A model generated the notes under the pieces. That model worked only from the letters and a program-made list of their open reading frames with translations, was not told the DNA's origin and made no database searches. The translations under genes and the position numbers were made by a program. Below are positions 33,839-41,554 of a stretch of 41,729 nt of DNA, piece by piece; position 1 is the first letter of the stretch; each line of letters opens with the position of its first letter. The stretch comes from Sinorhizobium sp. A49 (GTDB lineage: Bacteria > Pseudomonadota > Alphaproteobacteria > Rhizobiales > Rhizobiaceae). The DNA is taken from the NCBI RefSeq assembly GCF_002002725.1, contig NZ_MUNW01000074.1, positions 1 to 41,729 on the forward strand. The letters are read 5' to 3'.

Positions 33839-35004
33839 GATTGCGAGACCTTGAGCTTCGGCCTGTGGTCGCCGGCAATGGTCTCGCCGAATGGCCCGGT
33901 ATTGATTGACGTTTCGCGGGCAGGAACCGAGTGGTTAAGCAGCAGGTTCGGCAGCACCAGTTCGCCGAAGCGATAGGCCTCCTCCAGATGCGGGTAGCCT
34001 GACATGATGAAGGTATCGATGCCAATCTCGCGGTATTCTTCCATCCGCGCTTTGACCTGATCCGGATCACCGACGAGTGCGGTGCCTGCGCCGCCGCGCA
34101 CGAGACCGACGCCGGCCCAAAGATTGGGCGCCACCTCGAGCTTGTCGCGCCGGCCGCCATGCAACCGGCTCATGCGGCTTTGACCTACCGAATCCATGCG
34201 CTCAAACACCTTTTGTGCCGCGGCGATCGTTTCGTCATCAACATATTGTATCAGGTCGTCGGCTGCCTGCCACGCTTCCTTTGCCGTCTCGCGCACGATC
34301 ACATGCAACCGGATGCCGAATGTAACCTCTCTGCCTTCAGCATCAGCGAGCGCGCGCACCTCGGCGATCTTTTTGGCGACATCTTCCGGCGGCTCTCCCC
34401 AGGTCAGGTACTTGTCGATCGTCCTGGCCGCCACCTCCTGGCCTTTGCCGGATGACCCACCGAAATAGAGCGGCGGATGCGGCTGTTGCACCGATCGGAA
34501 CAGCAGCTTGCCACCCTCGATGTCGAAGTGTTTTCCTTTGAAGGTGACGTCTTCTCCACGAAGCACCGATTTGTAGACGTTGAGAAATTCCTCGGTAACC
34601 TCGTAGCGCTCGGCATGCGAGAGATGGATGCCGTCGCCCTTGTTTTCCGTCGGGTCGCCGCCGGTCACCACGTTGATGAGCAGCCGCCCCTCGGAAAGCC
34701 GGTCGAGTGTTGCCGTCATCCGGGCAGCCAGCGTCGGTGACAACAGGCCCGGTCGCACCGCGATCAGGAAGCGCAGCTTCTCGGTCAATGGCGCGAGCGC
34801 CGACGCCACCACCCAGCTGTCCTCACAACTGCGGCCGGTGGGAATCAATACGCCGTAATAGCCGAGCGTATCGGCAGCCTGGGCGACCTGCTTGAGATAA
34901 TTCAGGTCGACATTGCGCCCTCCCCGCGTCGTGCCGAGATAGCGGCTCTCGCCGTGGGTGGGCAGGAACCAGAGAACGTTGATCTTTTCAGGCGAGTTGC
35001 CCAT
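33835..35004 (-). CDS. ssuD: FMNH2-dependent alkanesulfonate monooxygenase
   Basis: This 389-residue bacterial-luciferase-type enzyme starts '[23 protein letters not shown]'. Characteristic SsuD segments are '[19 protein letters not shown]' (active-site cysteine), '[19 protein letters not shown]', '[24 protein letters not shown]' (with the Arg/His pair) and '[22 protein letters not shown]'. It desulfonates alkanesulfonates to aldehyde plus sulfite with reduced FMN. GAGGAG lies 7 nt before the ATG at 35004; an earlier in-frame start overlaps the AT-rich promoter. It is divergent from the flavin reductase gene that should supply FMNH2. Confidence 0.94.
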   Translation of the reverse strand: MGNSPEKINVLWFLPTHGESRYLGTTRGGRNVDLNYLKQVAQAADTLGYYGVLIPTGRSCEDSWVVASALAPLTEKLRFLIAVRPGLLSPTLAARMTATLDRLSEGRLLINVVTGGDPTENKGDGIHLSHAERYEVTEEFLNVYKSVLRGEDVTFKGKHFDIEGGKLLFRSVQQPHPPLYFGGSSGKGQEVAARTIDKYLTWGEPPEDVAKKIAEVRALADAEGREVTFGIRLHVIVRETAKEAWQAADDLIQYVDDETIAAAQKVFERMDSVGQSRMSRLHGGRRDKLEVAPNLWAGVGLVRGGAGTALVGDPDQVKARMEEYREIGIDTFIMSGYPHLEEAYRFGELVLPNLLLNHSVPARETSINTGPFGETIAGDHRPKLKVSQS

Positions 35005-35070
35005 GCGAATTCTCCTCGGACACGATCTGTGGCAGGCGGCAACAGGGGCCGACAGCTCGAAAAAGATAAA

Positions 35071-35089
35071 CTCTATAAAATTTATTGAC
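35071..35089. promoter_or_regulatory. Sulfur-locus element in the ssuD / flavin reductase promoter
   Basis: CTCTATAAAATTTATTGAC contains the odd palindrome ATAAA-A-TTTAT. Closely similar CTCTATAAA elements occur at 35835 and 40313, each upstream of another gene of the organosulfur cluster. A CysB/Cbl-like LysR regulator is a plausible binder, by analogy with sulfate-starvation control. Confidence 0.5.
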
Positions 35090-35188
35090 AATGAAAAATC
35101 AGGCGATCATTTTTGAGTGGAGGAAAAATTTTTCCCGGATTGCGCATTGACGACCGGGAAGCAGGTGAAATTTTTCGAGGATATTGCC

Positions 35189-35737
35189 ATGAACATAGCT
35201 CTTGCCGCTTCCCCCGCATTCACGACATCAAGTCATGCCGCCGACCATGCCTCCGCGGTCACGGCAAACGAGCTGAAGTCGGCAATGCGCAATCTTTCAG
35301 GCGGCGTCTCTGTCATCACCGCCGGCGTCGGCGACGACCGCACCGGCGCGACGGTTACGTCGGCAACGGCCCTTTCGGTCGACCCGCCGACGATGATCGT
35401 CAACATCAACCGGACGTCGTCGACCTGGCCGGTCATCGAACGCTACCGTCATTTCTGCGTCAACATTCTCGCCAGCGAGCAGCAGCACGTGGCCGAAAGG
35501 TTTGCCGGCTTCGGCGGCCTCAAAGGGGCTGCGCGCTACGACGGCGCGCACTGGCGGACCCTCGTCAGCGGTGCTTCCGTTCTACACGGCGCGCTCGCCG
35601 CCATCGATTGCGAAGTCGAAGAAGTCATCGAGCGCCATAGCCACGCCATCATCCTCGGGCGGGTCCTGGCGATCACCTCCGGTGCAGGCGAGCCGGTGCT
35701 TTACCATGGCGGCCGCTACGGCAGTTTTCAGCCGTAG
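35189..35737 (+). CDS. Flavin reductase family protein (FMN reductase, probable SsuD partner)
   Basis: The 182-residue flavin-reductase-domain protein has 'LKSAMRNLSGGVSVITAGVGDDRTGATVTSATALSVDPPTMIVNINRTSSTWPVIERY', the standard signature of the HpaC/PF01613 group. 'FCVNILASEQQHVAERFAG' follows, and it closes with 'LYHGGRYGSFQP'. It should supply reduced FMN to SsuD. It is not the flavodoxin-like SsuE of E. coli but an analogue. The ATG at 35189 follows GAGG by 8 nt. An intrinsic terminator follows the gene. Confidence 0.9.
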   Translation: MNIALAASPAFTTSSHAADHASAVTANELKSAMRNLSGGVSVITAGVGDDRTGATVTSATALSVDPPTMIVNINRTSSTWPVIERYRHFCVNILASEQQHVAERFAGFGGLKGAARYDGAHWRTLVSGASVLHGALAAIDCEVEEVIERHSHAIILGRVLAITSGAGEPVLYHGGRYGSFQP

Positions 35738-35802
35738 CGGCGAGCACGCAGCGCACTTTGGGCACGGAAGACGCCCAAGTGGCCGAAGTTTGGAATGGCT
35801 TC

Positions 35803-35832
35803 ATACCCCGTCGCACAAACGGGGTATTTTTT
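35803..35832 (+). terminator. Intrinsic terminator after the flavin reductase gene
   Basis: A perfect 9-bp stem (ATACCCCGT / ACGGGGTAT) with a 7-nt loop runs directly into a T-tract ending in TTTTTTA. It is a textbook rho-independent terminator. Confidence 0.9.
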
Positions 35833-35834
35833 AT

Positions 35835-35850
35835 CTCTATAAAATCGATG
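35835..35850 (+). promoter_or_regulatory. Sulfur-locus element upstream of tauA
   Basis: CTCTATAAAATCGATG repeats the CTCTATAAAAT core seen in the ssuD/reductase promoter. It begins only 2 nt after the preceding terminator and 81 nt before the tauA start, consistent with a separate promoter for the transporter operon. Confidence 0.5.
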
Positions 35851-35915
35851 GGTTTTGAGATTATCAATGCAGGCTCCGCAACGGGGCCATGGGCAAACCG
35901 TTGAGGAGCACGGCA

Positions 35916-36923
35916 ATGACAATCGCAAGACGCACCCTTTTGGTCTCAACCGCTGCGCTGTTGCTGGCGACGCAGGGACTGTTCGCGGCACATGCTGCCG
36001 ACACCACGCTGACCATCGGTTATCAGCCGATCGTCGAACCGTCGCGTGTGCCCCAGGCCGATGGCACTTATGAGAAGGTGACCGGCGCAAAAATCAACTG
36101 GCAGAAGTTCGATGGCGGCGCCGATGTCATCGCTGCACTCGCATCCGGCTCGATCGATATCGGCTATGTCGGCTCGTCGCCGCTGGCGGCTGCTGCCAGC
36201 CGCGAGCTGCCGTTCGAAACCATCTTTGTCGTCGGCCTCATCAGCGAGGCGGAGGCTCTGGCGGTCAAGGGCATCAACAAGCCGGAGGAACTTGCCGGCA
36301 AGAAGATTGCAACGCCCTTCGTATCGACTGCGCATTACAGCCTGCTGACCGCGCTGAAGCACTGGAACATCGATCCGAAGTCCGTCGAGATCCTCAACCT
36401 GCGGCCGCCGGAAATCGCCGCAGCCTGGACACGCGGCGACATTGATGGCGCCTATGTCTGGGATCCGGTTCTGTCCGAAATCAAGAAGACATCGACCGTG
36501 CTCGCCACCTCAGCTGACGTCGCCAAATGGGGCGGTCCGACCTTCGACGCCTGGATCGTCAGCAAGAAATTCGCCGAGGCGCATCCGGACATCGTCACCG
36601 GCTTCGTCAAGGTGACCGGCGACGCCTATGCCGATTACCGGGCAAAGCCGGATGCCTGGAACGCAACCTCGACGCAGGCGGAAAAAATCGCTCGGCTGAC
36701 GGGCGCAAAACAGGAGGACGTGCCAGCGTTGCTCAAGGGATACTATTTCCCGTCGCTGGAAGAGCAGGCTGGTCCCGATCTTCTCGGCGGCGCAACCGCC
36801 AAGGCGGTCGCAGAAACGTCGGCCTTCCTGCTCGAGCAGGGTAAGATCCCGGCGGTTCTCGCCGACTACGGCCCTTACGTTTCGGCGCGCTGGGCGCAGG
36901 AAGCAGCCAAATTCTCGTTCTGA
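35916..36923 (+). CDS. tauA: Taurine/sulfonate ABC transporter substrate-binding protein
   Basis: The 335-residue periplasmic protein has a signal peptide cleaved near 'AAHAADT'. The mature sequence follows TauA closely: 'LTIGYQPIVEPSRVPQADGTYEKVTGAKINWQKFDGGADVIAALASGSIDIGYVGSSPLAAAASRELP' and 'KKIATPFVSTAHYSLLTALKHWNIDPKSVEILNLRPPEIAAAWTRGDIDGAYVWDPVL'. It binds taurine or related sulfonates. The ATG at 35916 follows GAGGAG by 7 nt. It is first in a tauABC-type operon next to ssuD, with no tauD in the window, so the sulfonate would be cleaved by SsuD or an enzyme elsewhere. Confidence 0.92.
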   Translation: MTIARRTLLVSTAALLLATQGLFAAHAADTTLTIGYQPIVEPSRVPQADGTYEKVTGAKINWQKFDGGADVIAALASGSIDIGYVGSSPLAAAASRELPFETIFVVGLISEAEALAVKGINKPEELAGKKIATPFVSTAHYSLLTALKHWNIDPKSVEILNLRPPEIAAAWTRGDIDGAYVWDPVLSEIKKTSTVLATSADVAKWGGPTFDAWIVSKKFAEAHPDIVTGFVKVTGDAYADYRAKPDAWNATSTQAEKIARLTGAKQEDVPALLKGYYFPSLEEQAGPDLLGGATAKAVAETSAFLLEQGKIPAVLADYGPYVSARWAQEAAKFSF

Positions 36924-36945
36924 ACGGGCTGGTTGCCCTATCCGT

Positions 36946-36981
36946 GGACTGGCGGCACGCCCGCAGGCAAACCGCCAGTCC
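36946..36981 (+). repeat. Intercistronic hairpin between tauA and tauB
   Basis: GGACTGGCGG (36946-36955) and CCGCCAGTCC (36972-36981) form a perfect 10-bp stem, 23 nt after the tauA stop. It probably stabilises the tauA message or attenuates into tauBC, raising the binding protein over the membrane parts. Confidence 0.65.
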
Positions 36982-37019
36982 CTCAATCGATGTACGTCAG
37001 AGAGTTAGAGGACTGCACA

Positions 37020-37817
37020 ATGTCGGTGCTTGGGCTTGAAAATGTCTCGCTGCGCTATGCGCCTGGCAACGGTCGATCGCAGGCACCGCTGGTTCTGGAC
37101 CGGATCAACCTGGAGATTGCCGGCGACGATTTCGTCGTGGTGATCGGCAGGTCCGGTTCGGGCAAAACCAGCCTGCTCAATCTGGCAGCGGGTTTCCTGG
37201 CGCCAAGCAGTGGCCGGATCACGCGTGATGGCCAGACGCTATCCGGCCCTGGGTCGGACCGGGCGGTCGTCTTTCAGGACGACGCGCTCTATCCATGGCT
37301 GACGGCGATCGAAAATGTCGCCTTCCCCCTGCGCCTGCGCGGTGTCGGCAAGGATCAACGGCTGAAGGAGGCGCGCGCTCTGCTCGAACGTGTCGGCCTG
37401 CCGGATGCGGCCGACCGCAACATCTGGGAGCTTTCCGGCGGCATGCGCCAGCGTGTGGGCATTGCGCGGGCCTTGGCCTCGCACCCGCGGTTCCTGCTGA
37501 TGGACGAACCACTCGGTGCCCTCGATGCACTGACGCGCGTGCGCATGCAGGGATTTCTCTTGGATATGTGGCAGGCGAGCCGCGCCGGCGCGCTGCTGAT
37601 CACGCACAGCATCGACGAAGCCTTGATGCTGGCGACCCGTATCGTCGTGCTCAATGCTAACCCCGGCCGGATCGCAAGGGTGATCCCGGTGAATTTCGCG
37701 CGGGATTATCTCGCCGGCGTACCGCAACCGGAGCTGCGCGCCTCATCCGAGTTCAGGCGGCTGCACGATGGCTTGACCGGTCTCATTCATTCAGAAGACG
37801 AAGGCGTTGCGGCATGA
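37020..37817 (+). CDS. tauB: Taurine/sulfonate ABC transporter ATP-binding protein
   Basis: The 265-residue protein has Walker A 'GRSGSGKTSLLNLAAGFL', Q-loop 'VFQDDALYPWLTAIENVAFPLRLRGV', signature 'LSGGMRQRVGIARALA', Walker B 'FLLMDEPLGALD' and switch 'ITHSIDEALMLATRIVVL', the pattern of TauB/SsuB ATPases. It powers the TauC permease. The ATG at 37020 follows GAGG by 8 nt; an open extension to 36933 includes the intercistronic hairpin and is rejected. The stop overlaps tauC in ATGA. Confidence 0.92.
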   Translation: MSVLGLENVSLRYAPGNGRSQAPLVLDRINLEIAGDDFVVVIGRSGSGKTSLLNLAAGFLAPSSGRITRDGQTLSGPGSDRAVVFQDDALYPWLTAIENVAFPLRLRGVGKDQRLKEARALLERVGLPDAADRNIWELSGGMRQRVGIARALASHPRFLLMDEPLGALDALTRVRMQGFLLDMWQASRAGALLITHSIDEALMLATRIVVLNANPGRIARVIPVNFARDYLAGVPQPELRASSEFRRLHDGLTGLIHSEDEGVAA

Positions 37818-38653
37818 CCCTTTCCCTGGAGACGGCGTCGATAGACAAGGAACCAACGGGCGAAACGGATACCAGACGACCAGCACGGCCGCGGCCCGTT
37901 CTCTGGATTTCAGCAGCGACGATTGTCGCTCTGGTCGGCCTGTGGGGCCTCGTCTCGTTTTACGCGCTGGTGCCGCCGCTGTTCCTGCCCTCACCACTTT
38001 CTGTGCTTCGCGCACTGAGCGGACTGGCGACGACGGGTTTTGTCGATGCCACGCTCGCCCAGCATGTTGCCGCCAGCCTTTCGCGCATATTCGGCGCTCT
38101 TGCCGCTGCCCTTATCCTTGGCGTGCCCGCGGGCCTTGCGATCGGCACCAGCCGCTGGGGCAAAGGCATCCTCGATCCAATCGTCGAATTTCTCCGCCCG
38201 TTGCCGCCGCTTGCCTATCTGCCGCTGGTCATCATCTGGCTTGGGATCGGCGAAGCATCGAAGATCGCCGTAATCGCACTGGCGATGCTGCCCCCGATCA
38301 TTCTGTCGACCGCGTCAGGCGTCAAATCCGCGTCCGCCGATCACATCAACGCCGCGCGCGCCTTTGGTGCATCAAGATGGCAATTGCTGCTGCATGTAAC
38401 TCTGCCGGGTGCGCTACCGTCCATTCTCACCGGTACGCGCATTGCGCTCGGCGCCGGCTGGTCGACGCTGGTCGCCGCCGAACTGGTCGCAGCGACACGC
38501 GGCCTTGGTTTCATGATCCAGTCGGCGGCACAGTTCCTGGTCACCGACATCGTCATCGCCGGCATCGTGGTGATCGCGCTCGTCGCCTTCCTGTTCGAAG
38601 TCATTGCGCGATGGATCGAGCGGCGAATTGTTCCCTGGTCAAATCGCCGATGA
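37814..38653 (+). CDS. tauC: Taurine/sulfonate ABC transporter permease
   Basis: The 279-residue inner-membrane protein has six helices. The EAA loop is 'INAARAFGASRWQLLLHVTLPGALPSILTGTRIALGAGWSTLVAAELVAATRGLGFMI', characteristic of TauC/SsuC. A soluble 30-residue N-terminus precedes the first helix. It overlaps tauB by 4 nt and is convergent with the following FAD/NAD(P)-binding gene 20 nt away. Confidence 0.92.
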   Translation: MTLSLETASIDKEPTGETDTRRPARPRPVLWISAATIVALVGLWGLVSFYALVPPLFLPSPLSVLRALSGLATTGFVDATLAQHVAASLSRIFGALAAALILGVPAGLAIGTSRWGKGILDPIVEFLRPLPPLAYLPLVIIWLGIGEASKIAVIALAMLPPIILSTASGVKSASADHINAARAFGASRWQLLLHVTLPGALPSILTGTRIALGAGWSTLVAAELVAATRGLGFMIQSAAQFLVTDIVIAGIVVIALVAFLFEVIARWIERRIVPWSNRR

Positions 38654-38672
38654 GGGGCAAACGCTGCCTTTC

Positions 38673-40079
38673 CTATGCAGACTTCTGGGTCACTCGGCGA
38701 CGCGTTGCGATCAACCGCGCCGTTGCATAGGTTTGCGTGACGATCTCCGGGACCAGATCGATATCAGGCAGGCTGCCGAGACCCAATGGGCCGACCGCAT
38801 AGAGGTTGGCGGTTGGATGGCCGTCCGCAAGCACCTCGCCGGCCGGGCTGACCGCGAGGCCAAGCCCGAGTTCGTCCGGCTGCGCCAGGCCACCGGCGAA
38901 GAGGTTCTGGATGACCGGCGCCTTGAGATCCGGCGCAGAACAGCGACAATCGATGACCTGATCGGCCTCCAACAGATCTTCTTGTGTGGCCCCTGCCCAA
39001 CGAACCATCAATCCCTCCGACCGCCGACGCCCTGCCCAGCCCTTGCGCACCACAGTGCGGCCATCAGCCAATTCCTGCAGCAGTCGCAGATGTAAGGGTG
39101 CCGGCAGGCGATTGCGGTGGCTGTCGTAGATCGAGCGCAGGTGTCGGTTGAACTGTCGCTTCTCCTGTTCCGGCAAGGCTTGCCATAGAGAACGCGCCCG
39201 GCGCCTTAGCCCGTTCATCGCCGCCTGCCAGCCAAGGCCGTTAGCTTCGGCGTCAGCGCATGCCTGGCGCACGAAGGGGACGATTTCGCGAAGCCTTGTC
39301 GGCATCGGATCGACGGGGAAAGTGGGTGCTGCCGCCAGCCGCGTGTGCGCCTGCGGCAGGAACCCGTGGCGAGAAACAATGGTGATTTCGCCGACATAGC
39401 CGCTGTCACGCATTTGCAGCAGACGATCGACGACACGCACACCACTGCCGAGCAGCACCGCATGGCGTGGCACGACCAACCGTCGCGCTCTCACCAGCGG
39501 GCGCTCCTCATCCGCGACTTCCATTTCCAGGGCGCGGATACCGAATCCGGTCGCGAGCACGGCTATGTCGCATTCTATCGCGCCTTCTTCCTGCAGGACG
39601 AGAAAGCGTCCCGACGGCAGTTTTCGCAGTCCCAGCACTGCCTGGCAGGAAAGCTGCATCGAAATATCCGGCCGTCGCGTCAACGCTTCGGAAAAACGCT
39701 GGTAGACATAGTCGCTGAAAATGCGCTTCGGCACGAAGATCTGCTGGAATCCGGGAATGGCGGCAGAGACGGCGGAGCGAAAATCCTGATTTGCGCAAAG
39801 CCAGTCGTTGAAATCCTCCGGCTGCCCGGCTGCCACCGACAGATCACGCACCCGGCTGTTGAGGATTTCTCCGCTCTGGGCGGCGGCCATGACCTGGCCA
39901 CCGCTGATGGTCGGTTGCGGGTCGAACAGGTGCACATGAAAAGCGGTTCGCACCGACTTCATCAGCGCGATCGCCATCATGATTCCGGAAAAGCCTCGGC
40001 CGATGATCGCAATGCGCGGTTTTGCCTGCGAACCGGCATTGTCCGGCGAAATCTTGGCAAACAATCCATGGACAGTCAT
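38673..40079 (-). CDS. FAD/NAD(P)-binding protein (NAD_binding_9 type), second copy
   Basis: The 468-residue protein has an N-terminal 'RIAIIGRGFSGIMMAIALMKSV' dinucleotide motif, 'GEILNSRVRDLSVAAGQPEDFNDWL' matching the equivalent region of the protein at 32405-33838, and the C-terminal 'YAVGPLGLGSLPDIDLVPEIVTQTYATARLI'. The second Rossmann motif ('HAVLLGSGVRVVDRLLQM') is altered at its end. It is a divergent paralogue of the SsuD-coupled protein, flanking the sulfonate cluster on the other side. A CTCTATAAA element lies 234 nt upstream with hairpins between, suggesting sulfur-linked control. Confidence 0.83.
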   Translation of the reverse strand: MTVHGLFAKISPDNAGSQAKPRIAIIGRGFSGIMMAIALMKSVRTAFHVHLFDPQPTISGGQVMAAAQSGEILNSRVRDLSVAAGQPEDFNDWLCANQDFRSAVSAAIPGFQQIFVPKRIFSDYVYQRFSEALTRRPDISMQLSCQAVLGLRKLPSGRFLVLQEEGAIECDIAVLATGFGIRALEMEVADEERPLVRARRLVVPRHAVLLGSGVRVVDRLLQMRDSGYVGEITIVSRHGFLPQAHTRLAAAPTFPVDPMPTRLREIVPFVRQACADAEANGLGWQAAMNGLRRRARSLWQALPEQEKRQFNRHLRSIYDSHRNRLPAPLHLRLLQELADGRTVVRKGWAGRRRSEGLMVRWAGATQEDLLEADQVIDCRCSAPDLKAPVIQNLFAGGLAQPDELGLGLAVSPAGEVLADGHPTANLYAVGPLGLGSLPDIDLVPEIVTQTYATARLIATRRRVTQKSA

Positions 40080-40138
40080 GTGAGCTCCCTTGTGGCCTGA
40101 CTGCGGTCAGCCGGCAAAGTTTGATACGCATGGCTGTT

Positions 40139-40248
40139 CCGGTCCCGAACACGGACCGGACATTGAGGTCTTTCCCGGCAGTGACATCTGCTGCCGGGGC
40201 TGAAATTCGCGGTGTCGGGGAATGATGCCGCCGGCCGCCCGGGCCGGC
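40139..40248 (-). promoter_or_regulatory. Three hairpins in the long leader of the second FAD/NAD(P)-binding gene
   Basis: The 340-nt gene-free stretch 40080-40419 holds three perfect stems: CCGGTCC/GGACCGG (40139-40159), CCCGGCAG/CTGCCGGG (40174-40198) and GCCGGCC/GGCCGGC (40230-40248). They sit between the sulfur-type element (40313) and the start codon (40079), so they would lie in the 5' leader of the minus-strand transcript. None has a U-run. No gene is seen in the stretch. Confidence 0.45.
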
Positions 40249-40312
40249 GAGTATGGATCCGTTCTTCTGGTTGGCATGGCACCTCGGCACATGGTCATCC
40301 CTATACGGCATA

Positions 40313-40328
40313 CTCTATAAACTTTATG
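40313..40328 (-). promoter_or_regulatory. Sulfur-locus element upstream of the second FAD/NAD(P)-binding gene
   Basis: CTCTATAAACTTTATG contains ATAAA-C-TTTAT and matches the ssuD/reductase element in 13 of 16 positions. It lies between the alpha/beta hydrolase gene end and the FAD/NAD(P)-binding gene start. Confidence 0.5.
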
Positions 40329-40419
40329 CGCTATTAGAACGCGAATTCGGGCCGACATCAAGCGCTTTGTGCGCACGGCCGTTTCCGGGCAGCAGGCACG
40401 GCATGCGACAAAGGCGTAT

Positions 40420-41028
40420 CTACCGCCCGGCGACGACGCTGACCTCGCGCTTTTCATTGGCTTGAACGGCATTGACCGAAGGCTCTTCGCGCCGTGCTAT
40501 GCCGTTGAGTACTGTCAGCAGATCGTAACCTCGCTGCCAGCGACCAAACCCGCTGGCAACATTGATGTGGCCGGCGTGACCGAGATCGACGAGGCGGCTA
40601 CCCCAGCGGGTCGACACGTGCCGCAGACGGTCGAAAGACATATACGGGTCGTTGAGGCTGCCGACAATCAGGCTCGGAAACGGCAGGGGCTGCTCCGGCA
40701 TGGCGCCGAACTCGATCGATCCAGGATGAAGCCGCTCGGTCACATCAAGGTCGCATGGCGCCACGAGAAGCGCGCTTCTGATCTGCCGCGTCAGCGGTCT
40801 TCGCGCCAGGTTGGCAACGAGGATACAGCCCAGACTGTGCGCGACAAGATCCACGACACCGTGTCGAACTATGGCTCGCTCCAACGCATCGCGCCATCTC
40901 GTGAGCACCGGGTGGTCCCAGTCCTCTTGATCGACCAGGGTGGCCTGTTGCTGATCGTCGAGCCAGTGGCGTTGCCAGTGCCCCGCACCTGAGCCGAACA
41001 GACCCGGAATAATCAAGGTTTTTGCCAT
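40420..41028 (-). CDS. RBBP9/YdeN family alpha/beta hydrolase
   Basis: The 202-residue small serine hydrolase starts 'KTLIIPGLFGSGAGHWQRHWLDDQQQATLVDQEDWDHPVLTRW', the family N-terminus (PGL-x4-xHWQ). The nucleophile elbow is 'VAHSLGCILVANLA', an aspartate follows in 'GSLNDPYMSFDR', and the histidine is in 'GHAGHINVASGFGRW'. Cytoplasmic; substrates are esters or unknown. The ATG at 41028 follows GAGG by 8 nt, and a slightly longer frame to 41049 is possible. It may be co-transcribed with the next minus-strand gene, although a sulfur-type promoter element intervenes. Confidence 0.9.
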   Translation of the reverse strand: MAKTLIIPGLFGSGAGHWQRHWLDDQQQATLVDQEDWDHPVLTRWRDALERAIVRHGVVDLVAHSLGCILVANLARRPLTRQIRSALLVAPCDLDVTERLHPGSIEFGAMPEQPLPFPSLIVGSLNDPYMSFDRLRHVSTRWGSRLVDLGHAGHINVASGFGRWQRGYDLLTVLNGIARREEPSVNAVQANEKREVSVVAGR

Positions 41029-41554
41029 GGTGTCAGCCTCTTGCGGCACGGTCGAAGTGACAACTCGTCGGCCATCTGCCGATCGAACAGGTCACGAGCC
41101 GATTATGCGAAGATGAATGGCTCAGCGTAAGCAAGGAATGTTCAATATCCATAATTTCTATAGCATAACTTTCTTTGGCTTCAGACCGCGTCGTCGAAAT
41201 GCCGATATCGGTCGCGGAACAATGCTTGAGGCAGAGTGTTTCTTTTGATGCGTTTCTCAGCGAAATCAGTTTCGTTTTGAGGCCCCATGCAGTCAAAAAA
41301 TTGCGTTGTTGGTGCCGGTGAAATTGATAGTTTGACCTGAGGGCTTCGAGGGCATGGCCAATCGAAGTTTTGAGGGATGGTGCTGTGTTCGGCCAACTCG
41401 ACAAGCCGGGCGAGAAAGCTGCTTCGACGGCGACATTGTCGGGTCTGGTTCGCCCACAATCGGGAGATCGATAGGTTGGCAGAGTTCAGCTTGGTCGATC
41501 TCATAATGGGAGCGCCTGGGTTTTCCTCAGGCGCATGGAAGAGGTGAGCTGGAT
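41029..41554. other. Gene-poor divergent spacer before cysT
   Basis: This 526-nt stretch is more AT-rich than its surroundings. It should contain the promoters of the minus-strand hydrolase gene and of cysT. CTATAGCATAAC at 41158-41169 faintly resembles the CTCTATAAA sulfur element. Two overlapping minus-strand open frames (within 41033-41504) show no family features or ribosome sites and look spurious. The sulfate-binding-protein gene that often precedes cysT is not present here. Confidence 0.5.
41512..41534 (+). promoter_or_regulatory. Hairpin immediately upstream of the cysT ribosome site
   Basis: GCGCCTG (41512-41518) and CAGGCGC (41528-41534) form a perfect 7-bp stem with a 9-nt loop, ending 6 nt before the GAGGTG ribosome site of cysT. 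It could modulate initiation; there is no U-run to make it a terminator. Confidence 0.4.

Noticed and set aside
41033-41504. Two overlapping minus-strand open frames before cysT
   Set aside because: They have no ribosome sites, no recognisable domain, unusual residue composition and overlapping frames, and they sit in a promoter-like AT-rich spacer. I could not link them to any transposase.
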